Shown: piece by piece, positions 1-4,939 of the stretch | Layout: the number at the start of each line of letters is the position of its first letter | How positions within the stretch are numbered: the stretch's first letter is position 1 | NCBI GenBank assembly: GCA_002438545.1 | Contig: DJPK01000030.1 | Coordinates: forward strand, 1-7,293 | Source of the DNA: Caryophanales bacterium UBA6414 | Lineage (GTDB): Bacteria; Bacillota_I; Bacilli_A; RF39; UBA660 | Direction of reading: 5' to 3' | Length of the DNA stretch: 7,293 nt | Position numbers and translations under genes: made by a program | The notes under the pieces: model-generated | What the model was told of the DNA's origin: nothing | Seen by the model: the letters and a program-made list of their open reading frames with translations, nothing else | Databases searched by the model: none

Positions 1-12
1 TATAAATTATTC

Positions 13-870
13 CTATCTTTTAAATAACTTCTTAATAAAATTAAATATTAATTCTAATATATATAGTAATGGATTATTCTTCTCTACCTTATCATAATAA
101 TCATCTTTTTTATCATCTTCATCTTTAACATTATCATCTATTTTGTTATCTTCATCATTAGTATCATCTTTCTTGTCTTCATCTTTCTTGTCTTCTTCAA
201 CTATCTTATTATCATTGGGATTTATCCATGCTCCCGGTATCCCTTTATTCTTCGTAATATTTATCATACCATCTACTTCATTAAATATATAATATATTCC
301 ACTATCATAGTATCCTACAACATTATCACCACTTATTGCATCTTTAGCACTCATATATACCGGCACACTAACTAATAACTCATATTCCTTAACATTAATT
401 CTATCCTGTATCTTATTAATAAATCTCTCCCAACCATTATCTAATGTACGATGTGGGCAATATTTCCCACTATAATCTTGATGCTTAGTTACTTGTTCTA
501 TAGAAAAACCATATCTATTCATTATATCAACAATTAAATCAGCAGCATTATCCTCTGCCTTATCAAATCTTTCACCGCCACTTAAAGAATAACATATCTC
601 AATACCAATACCCTCTCTATTACCAACACCATTGCCATCGCCTGCATGCCAAGCATTTCTATCTTCTTCTATTCCTTGAACTATCTCAACATCATCAACA
701 GCATAATGAAAAGAAGTCTCATAATCATTATTAGTCATATATGCTATCTCATTTCTAGCACTAGCATCATTCGCCGTATTATGAACAACAATTCTTGTTG
801 GCTTCATCTCAAAAGGACATTTAATATCATATTTGCTACTAGGTACTATCTTCTTTATAATAGGTACCAT
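13..870 (-). CDS. N-acetylmuramoyl-L-alanine amidase (Amidase_2/PGRP fold), endolysin-like, with SH3-like domain and C-terminal amphipathic helix
   Basis: A 285-residue peptidoglycan hydrolase expected to cut the bond between N-acetylmuramic acid and L-alanine. Residues about 20-155 are the Amidase_2 domain. The zinc ligands fit H30 (in VVHNTA), H130 (TKHQD) and C138 (GKYCPH), with K136 at the position of the T7 lysozyme catalytic lysine. Residues about 162-218 look like an SH3-type wall-binding module, ending in GMINIT and PGAWINP. Residues 222-263 are a disordered Lys/Asp/Glu linker, partly from a DNA tandem repeat. Residues 266-285 form a hydrophobic helix with a cationic end (FIKKLFKR). 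There is no N-terminal signal peptide, as in phage-type endolysins, so export is unexplained; no phage genes lie nearby. The start is fixed by a GGGGGTGA Shine-Dalgarno ending 4 nt before the ATG. It is divergent from rnj. The enzyme family is secure; prophage lysin versus cellular autolysin is undecided. Confidence 0.93.
   Translation of the reverse strand: MVPIIKKIVPSSKYDIKCPFEMKPTRIVVHNTANDASARNEIAYMTNNDYETSFHYAVDDVEIVQGIEEDRNAWHAGDGNGVGNREGIGIEICYSLSGGERFDKAEDNAADLIVDIMNRYGFSIEQVTKHQDYSGKYCPHRTLDNGWERFINKIQDRINVKEYELLVSVPVYMSAKDAISGDNVVGYYDSGIYYIFNEVDGMINITKNKGIPGAWINPNDNKIVEEDKKDEDKKDDTNDEDNKIDDNVKDEDDKKDDYYDKVEKNNPLLYILELIFNFIKKLFKR
166..195. repeat. Two perfect 15-bp tandem copies inside the amidase linker
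   Basis: The unit ATCTTTCTTGTCTTC occurs at 166-180 and again at 181-195. On the coding (minus) strand it encodes five-residue Glu/Asp/Lys units in the linker (EDKKD twice). The unit is a multiple of three, so gain or loss of copies changes linker length without a frameshift. Diverged copies appear to make up more of the linker around 100-165. Confidence 0.85.
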
Positions 871-893
871 AAATTCACCCCCTATCTACTAAT

Positions 894-922
894 AATATAG
901 TAATTAAATATATATCTGTACA
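894..922 (-). promoter_or_regulatory. Probable sigma-A promoter for the amidase gene
   Basis: Reading the minus strand, TGTACA (922-917, 4/6 to TTGACA) is followed by a 17-bp spacer and TATATT (899-894, 5/6 to TATAAT). Transcription would start near 887, giving a leader of about 17 nt that holds the Shine-Dalgarno. The -35 is weak. The sequence AGTAGATAG just after the -10 also occurs at the same offset after the pyrH -10, which supports the assignment. Confidence 0.45.
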
Positions 923-982
923 TAAAAAGAAACTATTTTTGAACATACTTTATGTAAAAAATATTAACTTATCTAACACTAT

Positions 983-1011
983 TAGACAAATAAAATAATT
1001 TATGCTATAAT
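983..1011 (+). promoter_or_regulatory. Strong extended -10 sigma-A promoter for rnj
   Basis: TAGACA (983-988, 5/6 to TTGACA), exactly 17 bp of spacer, then a perfect TATAAT (1006-1011) preceded by TGC (1003-1005), so it is an extended -10. Transcription is expected to start near 1017-1018, leaving a leader of about 50 nt. The leader carries an AAAGGATGA Shine-Dalgarno just before the ATG at 1068. I see no riboswitch-like structure in it. Confidence 0.85.
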
Positions 1012-1067
1012 GTTAAAGCGAGTGAAATTCTTTTGAATAATATAGTAAAAAAAGAAAGGATGATTAA

Positions 1068-2747
1068 ATGAAAAAAGAAATGCTAACAAAAGTATTTGCT
1101 TTAGGTGGCCTAGGAGAAATAGGCAAAAACATGTACTGTGTCATGCATAATAATGAAATAATTATTGTTGATGCTGGTGTAATGTTTCCTGAAGACGATT
1201 TACTAGGTATTGATTATGTAATACCTGATTATACATTTTTAAAAGAAAACGAAGATAAAATAAAAGGCTTATTTATAACACATGGTCATGAAGATCATAT
1301 TGGTGGAATACCATTCTTATTACAAAGTGTTAATATTCCTAAAATATATGCTCCAAACCAAGCCAAAGCCTTAATTGATAAAAAATTAGAAGAAAGAAAT
1401 ATTAAATACAAAAATATTGTTGTTTATGATGAAAATAAAATTGTTAAAACAAAATATTTTACTATAGAGTTCTTTAGAACTACCCACTCTATACCTGATT
1501 CTCATGGTATTGCTATAACTACTCCTAATGGAATAATAGTTATGACTGGTGACTTCAAATTTGATTTAACACCAATTGGTCCTGTCGCTGATATTCACAA
1601 AATGGCTGAAATAGGAAAAAGAGGCGTTAAACTATTAATGAGTGATTCTACTAATGCTATGCAAGAGGGAACAAGTATTAGTGAATCTAAAGTTGATGAA
1701 AACTTAGCAGAAATATTTGCCAACAATAGAAATAAACGTATCATCTTAGCAACATTTGCTTCTAATATATATAGATTAAAACATATAATAGAAACATGTA
1801 AAGAAAATCATCGTAAAGTAGCTCTATTTGGTAGAAGTATGGAAACATCAGTAGAAATAGCTCTTAAATATGGTTATATAAAAGATAAAAAAATAATTAT
1901 TACTGCTGAAGAAGCTAATAGGTTAAAACCTCAAGAAGTATGTCTATTATGTACAGGTAGTCAAGGTGAACCCCTAGCCGCTTTATCTAGAATAGCTAAT
2001 GGTTCTCATAAACAAATAAAGTTAATACCTGATGATATCGTAATATTCTCATCTTCACCAATACCTGGTAATGCTAGTTCAGTTGCTAATACAATAAATA
2101 AATTATATTTAAAAGGTGTTAAAGTTTATACTAATTCATCAGTTGATATCCACTCATCAGGGCATGGTAATCAAGATGAATTAAAATTAATGCTAAGACT
2201 ATTTAACCCTGAATATTTTGCCCCATATCACGGTGAATATCGTATGTTAAAACAACATACTGACCTAGCTTGTGAATGTGGCATGAATAAAAATAATACT
2301 TTCATCTTAGAGAACGGTGATGTTCTATCAATAAGCAAAACAAGTATTAAGAAAAGTGGTAAAGTTCAAGCTGATAATGTCTATGTTGATGGCTCTAGAG
2401 TTGGTGATGTTGGAAACGTCGTTATTAAAGATAGAATATTGATGTCTAATAATGGTATTCTAGCAATAATTATTAACTTAGATTCTACTAATAAAAAACT
2501 ATTATCCACACCAATTATAACTACTAGAGGATATATCTTAGTAAATGAAAATGAAGATATAATTAGACAAATTCAAAAAATATCTGAAAAAGTTATTAAC
2601 CAAAAATTAGCAGAAAAGAGTTGTAACTTTAATGACTTAAAAACTGATTTAATAAATGAATTACTTCCATTTTTATCAGAAAAAACAGGAAGAATACCAA
2701 TTATTCTCCCTATAATTATGGATATTAAAAACTATAGCAAACAATAA
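1068..2747 (+). CDS. rnj: Ribonuclease J (RNase J1 type)
   Basis: A 559-residue metallo-beta-lactamase/beta-CASP ribonuclease with 5'-3' exonuclease and endonuclease activity, central to mRNA decay and rRNA processing in Firmicutes; it acts in the cytoplasm. The length matches the family (about 555 residues). Metal-binding motifs are visible in order: HGHEDH at 72-77, H140 (TTHSIPDS), D162 (GDFKFD) and H388 (PYHGE). The beta-CASP region contains HSSGHG at 362-367, the usual 5'-phosphate/nucleotide-binding loop. The N-terminus (FALGGLGEIGKN) is typical of RNase J and supports the ATG at 1068, which follows an AAAGGATGA site. The C-terminal alpha/beta domain (about 450-555) is present, so the protein looks complete and active. 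It has its own promoter and a terminator directly after the stop, so it is monocistronic. J1 versus J2 cannot be settled here, but retention of all metal ligands fits J1. Confidence 0.97.
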   Translation: MKKEMLTKVFALGGLGEIGKNMYCVMHNNEIIIVDAGVMFPEDDLLGIDYVIPDYTFLKENEDKIKGLFITHGHEDHIGGIPFLLQSVNIPKIYAPNQAKALIDKKLEERNIKYKNIVVYDENKIVKTKYFTIEFFRTTHSIPDSHGIAITTPNGIIVMTGDFKFDLTPIGPVADIHKMAEIGKRGVKLLMSDSTNAMQEGTSISESKVDENLAEIFANNRNKRIILATFASNIYRLKHIIETCKENHRKVALFGRSMETSVEIALKYGYIKDKKIIITAEEANRLKPQEVCLLCTGSQGEPLAALSRIANGSHKQIKLIPDDIVIFSSSPIPGNASSVANTINKLYLKGVKVYTNSSVDIHSSGHGNQDELKLMLRLFNPEYFAPYHGEYRMLKQHTDLACECGMNKNNTFILENGDVLSISKTSIKKSGKVQADNVYVDGSRVGDVGNVVIKDRILMSNNGILAIIINLDSTNKKLLSTPIITTRGYILVNENEDIIRQIQKISEKVINQKLAEKSCNFNDLKTDLINELLPFLSEKTGRIPIILPIIMDIKNYSKQ

Positions 2748-2781
2748 AAAAAGATTATACCGTAAAAAGTATAATTTTTTT
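2746..2781. terminator. Bidirectional intrinsic terminator between convergent genes
   Basis: Arms ATTATAC (2754-2760) and GTATAAT (2769-2775) pair around an 8-nt loop, extended by a G-U pair and A-T pairs. The plus strand has six unpaired Ts after the stem (2776-2781). The minus strand has seven (complement of 2746-2752). It therefore serves rnj and the convergent membrane-protein gene. Both stop codons lie within a few bases of the stem. Confidence 0.88.
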
Positions 2782-3271
2782 ATATAACTACAAATGAATA
2801 TATTAAACTATCTCCCACTATATCATCTACTAAACTATTAGATAACCATAACTTAAATGATATATTATCTACTTTATCTATCTCATCATTATAAATATAA
2901 TAATATCTATAACCATCCACTTCATAATCATATAAATCACTTAATTTATATTCCTTATCATTTACCAAAACTTTAAGTGAATCATCATCTAATGTCGAAT
3001 TATTATCAAGTCTTAAATATAATTTATAATCACTACTATTATTAGAATTACTACTAATCTTAATATTATCTGCTACCATATCATTTCTCGCATACTCATC
3101 AGTCATTAAATATAACATATCATTATTAGATTCAACATCCACGTCATATGTTGCTTGATTAACAATACCTATATCATTACTATTAACTTTATCTATAACT
3201 ATTTTTCTACATACCACTGCAACTATACAAAGTATACAAATTAAAACTATATCCTCAACTAATTTCTTCAT
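2780..3271 (-). CDS. Hypothetical single-pass membrane-anchored protein with beta-rich extracellular domain
   Basis: A protein of 163 residues from the start chosen here; I do not recognise the family with confidence. Residues 1-2 KK and about 7-23 (IVLICILCIVAVVCRK region) form an N-terminal signal anchor, so the rest should be outside the cell. The outer part is rich in Asp, Asn, Ser and Tyr with alternating hydrophobic residues, suggesting beta strands. The last third (FKLWLSNS...LIYSFVVI) loosely resembles the end of TasA/camelysin-type beta-sandwich proteins, but this is only a pattern impression. The frame stays open to an ATG at 3307, but that codon lies between the -35 and -10 of the promoter (3296-3324) and cannot be in the transcript. 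The ATG at 3271 has an AAGGGGG Shine-Dalgarno 5 nt upstream. It is monocistronic, with its stop codon against the shared terminator. Confidence 0.8.
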   Translation of the reverse strand: MKKLVEDIVLICILCIVAVVCRKIVIDKVNSNDIGIVNQATYDVDVESNNDMLYLMTDEYARNDMVADNIKISSNSNNSSDYKLYLRLDNNSTLDDDSLKVLVNDKEYKLSDLYDYEVDGYRYYYIYNDEIDKVDNISFKLWLSNSLVDDIVGDSLIYSFVVI

Positions 3272-3276
3272 AAATA

Positions 3277-3283
3277 CCCCCTT
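3277..3283 (-). promoter_or_regulatory. Ribosome binding site that fixes the start of the membrane-anchored protein
   Basis: AAGGGGG on the minus strand, 5 nt before the ATG at 3271. It is the only good Shine-Dalgarno in the short leader. It lies inside the longer open frame, which shows that the upstream ATGs at 3307 and 3295 are not the natural start. Confidence 0.8.
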
Positions 3284-3295
3284 AATTAGTTGCAT

Positions 3296-3324
3296 ATTAT
3301 AGTACATTTATTCGCTTTTGTCAA
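3296..3324 (-). promoter_or_regulatory. Consensus sigma-A promoter for the membrane-anchored protein
   Basis: A perfect TTGACA (3324-3319), a 17-bp spacer and a perfect TATAAT (3301-3296) on the minus strand, the best promoter in the window. Transcription should start near 3289, with a leader of about 18 nt. The -35 lies about 10 bp past the pyrH terminator stem, so transcription units are packed end to end. Confidence 0.92.
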
Positions 3325-3330
3325 GTATAT

Positions 3331-3361
3331 TAAAACACTTCTATATTTCTATAAAAGTGTT
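3331..3361 (-). terminator. Intrinsic terminator of pyrH
   Basis: AACACTT (3334-3340) and AAGTGTT (3355-3361) form a perfect 7-bp stem. The 14-nt interior can add a TATA/TATA stem. On the minus strand it is followed by a short T run (TTTT, then AATAT), so it is of moderate strength. A CTTTTTG run on the plus side could give weak termination in the other direction. Confidence 0.7.
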
Positions 3362-3368
3362 CTTTTTG

Positions 3369-4061
3369 TTATCTAATTATTGTTCCACATACTTCTCTAT
3401 TACATAATTTATTAATACTATCATCTGATATATCACAAACTATTATAGGCATTCTATTATTCTTGCATAAAGAACAACATTCCATATCAAGTACCTTTAA
3501 ATCGTTTATTATAATTTCATCATAACTAATAGTACTATATTTTCTAGCATTAGAGTTAATTCTTGGATCATCAGTATATACACCATCAACATTAGTAAGT
3601 TTAACCATAATATCACACTTAGTTTCTATTGCCCTAATAGCCGCTGCTGTATCAGTTGAGAATAAAGGATTACCTGTTCCACCACCAAATATTACAATAC
3701 TACCATTATTAATACTCTCATTAGCATCATCAATGTTTACAAACTTAATAATCTTATTCATCTCAATAGCACTTTGTACTACTACCTTTTCTCCAAGTTC
3801 TATAAACTTGTCTTGTAATACTAAACTATTCATATTAGTAGCAAGCATTCCAATATTATCTGCACGTACTCTATCCATCCGACGATTAGTTCTTCCACGC
3901 CAATAATTACCCCCACCTACTACTATTACTATTTGATAATAGTTATGAAGTTTAATTATTTTTCTACAAATATCTTCTACGACATCATTATCAATACCAA
4001 AACCTTTACTACCACTTAATGCCTCTCCACTAAGTTTAATCATTAACCTCTTATTATTCAT
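3369..4061 (-). CDS. pyrH: UMP kinase (uridylate kinase)
   Basis: A 230-residue bacterial UMP kinase that converts UMP and ATP to UDP and ADP in pyrimidine nucleotide synthesis; cytoplasmic, with a hexamer usual for the family. Amino-acid-kinase motifs in order: KLSGEAL (9-15), VVGGGNYWRG (47-56), the DRVRADNIGMLAT segment at 63-75, GGGTGNPLFSTDTAAA at 126-141 for nucleotide binding, and KLTNVDGVYTDDP (154-166). The length is slightly under the usual 235-245, with no truncation evident at either end. A Shine-Dalgarno AAAGGAG lies 8 nt before the ATG. The gene has its own extended -10 promoter and terminator. The usual Firmicutes partners tsf (upstream) and frr (downstream) are absent on both sides. 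Identification is firm; the isolated context is the only odd point. Confidence 0.97.
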   Translation of the reverse strand: MNNKRLMIKLSGEALSGSKGFGIDNDVVEDICRKIIKLHNYYQIVIVVGGGNYWRGRTNRRMDRVRADNIGMLATNMNSLVLQDKFIELGEKVVVQSAIEMNKIIKFVNIDDANESINNGSIVIFGGGTGNPLFSTDTAAAIRAIETKCDIMVKLTNVDGVYTDDPRINSNARKYSTISYDEIIINDLKVLDMECCSLCKNNRMPIIVCDISDDSINKLCNREVCGTIIR

Positions 4062-4093
4062 CCTTATTCTCCTTTAGCTATCTATCTACTATA

Positions 4094-4102
4094 ATTATAA
4101 CA
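4094..4102 (-). promoter_or_regulatory. Extended -10 promoter for pyrH
   Basis: A perfect TATAAT (4099-4094) preceded by TGT (4102-4100), a TGn extended -10. At 17 bp upstream the -35 region is ATCTTT, unlike consensus, so recognition probably depends on the extended -10. Start of transcription is expected near 4087. AGTAGATAG follows 3 nt after the -10, exactly as at the amidase promoter. Confidence 0.75.
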
Positions 4103-4103
4103 C

Positions 4104-4140
4104 AAGAAAAAAGAAAAAAGATACTATTTAATGTACCTTT
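4104..4140 (-). terminator. Intrinsic terminator after the DUF1653 gene
   Basis: On the minus strand AAAGGTAC (4140-4133) pairs with GTATCTTT (4124-4117) around an 8-nt loop, with one G-U pair. It is followed by a long T-rich tract in two runs separated by a C. The last bases of the DUF1653 stop codon are part of the stem. It isolates pyrH from the upstream three-gene unit. Confidence 0.85.
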
Positions 4141-4393
4141 ACTTAAATAATTTTGCTACACTATCAATACTCTGTAATTCTAAACGATATTTCTGTTTAA
4201 CATTAGGATACTTCTCATGATCTACTTCACTCAAAAAAGAATCCATTGGTCTTACCCATAGTTGCCCATCACCATATAAAGCTCGATATATAACTACTTT
4301 CTTACAAGTCTCTGAATCATTAGCAATATCCTCTACGATATAATAATCTCCCTTAAAATGTTTATATATACCCTTAATCTTTACTTCTCTCAT
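4139..4393 (-). CDS. DUF1653 family protein
   Basis: An 84-residue small cytoplasmic protein of the DUF1653 family, whose biochemical role is not established. The family pattern is clear: GIYKHFKGDYY (8-18), SETCKKVVIYRALYGD at 27-42, and LWVRPMDSF (45-53). The N-terminal start agrees with the family, whose conserved GxYrHyKG lies near the N-terminus. AGGAGT ends 5 nt before the ATG. The gene begins 15 bp after the flavodoxin stop, has no terminator in between and is followed by a strong terminator, so it is the last gene of an operon. The C-terminal 25 residues are outside the conserved part. Confidence 0.92.
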   Translation of the reverse strand: MREVKIKGIYKHFKGDYYIVEDIANDSETCKKVVIYRALYGDGQLWVRPMDSFLSEVDHEKYPNVKQKYRLELQSIDSVAKLFK

Positions 4394-4408
4394 AATAACT
4401 CCTAATAT

Positions 4409-4876
4409 TTACTTTACATTATTAACAAAACTATCCATATCACTATTACTATATAATCTACTACCCTTTATAAAATCTATATCAGGATAACTATTCTTTA
4501 AATCATTATAAGTCTTATCTATTGAACTACCACCTGAAGTACAATATAAGATTATTTTCTTATTGCTAAAATCATAACTTTCTAAAAAAGTATTTATTAT
4601 TCTAGGTGCTGTATACCACCATATAGGAAACCCTAAATAAATAGTATCATACTTATCTATATCATCAATTCTATTTCTTATTCTTGGTCGACAACTTTCA
4701 TCATCCATCTCTATTGTTGAACGACTATTCTTATCATTCCAATCTAAATCTCTATCTGTATATAATGTCTCCGGAACTATCTCAAATATATCACAATTTA
4801 ATGCTTTCTTAAGTTCCTCAGCTACCTTCTTAGTCTCACCACTACAAGAAAAATATACTACTAAATTATTATTCAT
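4409..4876 (-). CDS. Flavodoxin family protein (Flavodoxin_4-like)
   Basis: A 155-residue single-domain flavodoxin, expected to bind FMN and carry electrons or act as a small reductase in the cytoplasm. The N-terminal strand and phosphate loop are VVYFSCSGETKKVAEEL (6-22). The loop SCSGET replaces the common T-x-T-G-x-T with serines, which is usual in this subgroup. Isoalloxazine-contacting segments fit YLGFPIWWYTAP (80-91) and YCTSGGSS (111-118). Residues 35-70 hold the variable insertion typical of Flavodoxin_4 (YTDRDLDWND...RPRI). GGAGGA lies 9 nt before the ATG. It sits 63 bp after the 634-residue gene and 15 bp before the DUF1653 gene, likely one transcript. The physiological partner cannot be told from this window. 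Confidence 0.93.
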   Translation of the reverse strand: MNNNLVVYFSCSGETKKVAEELKKALNCDIFEIVPETLYTDRDLDWNDKNSRSTIEMDDESCRPRIRNRIDDIDKYDTIYLGFPIWWYTAPRIINTFLESYDFSNKKIILYCTSGGSSIDKTYNDLKNSYPDIDFIKGSRLYSNSDMDSFVNNVK

Positions 4877-4939
4877 CTTATCATATCCTCCTATAAATAT
4901 TTATATTATTTTACTATATTATTTAGTACCCACATAATT

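Noticed and set aside
646..900. Plus-strand open frame of 84 codons
   Set aside because: It lies antisense to the well-supported amidase gene and its promoter, has an Ile/Ser/Tyr-rich translation with no motif, and has no Shine-Dalgarno.
1012..1067. Riboswitch or attenuator in the rnj leader
   Set aside because: The leader is only about 50 nt, and the only pairing seen is a 4-bp ATTC/GAAT hairpin.
4911..4928. TACTA/TAGTA inverted repeat after the 634-residue gene as a terminator
   Set aside because: The stem is only 5 bp of mostly A-T pairs, and no T run follows on the minus strand.
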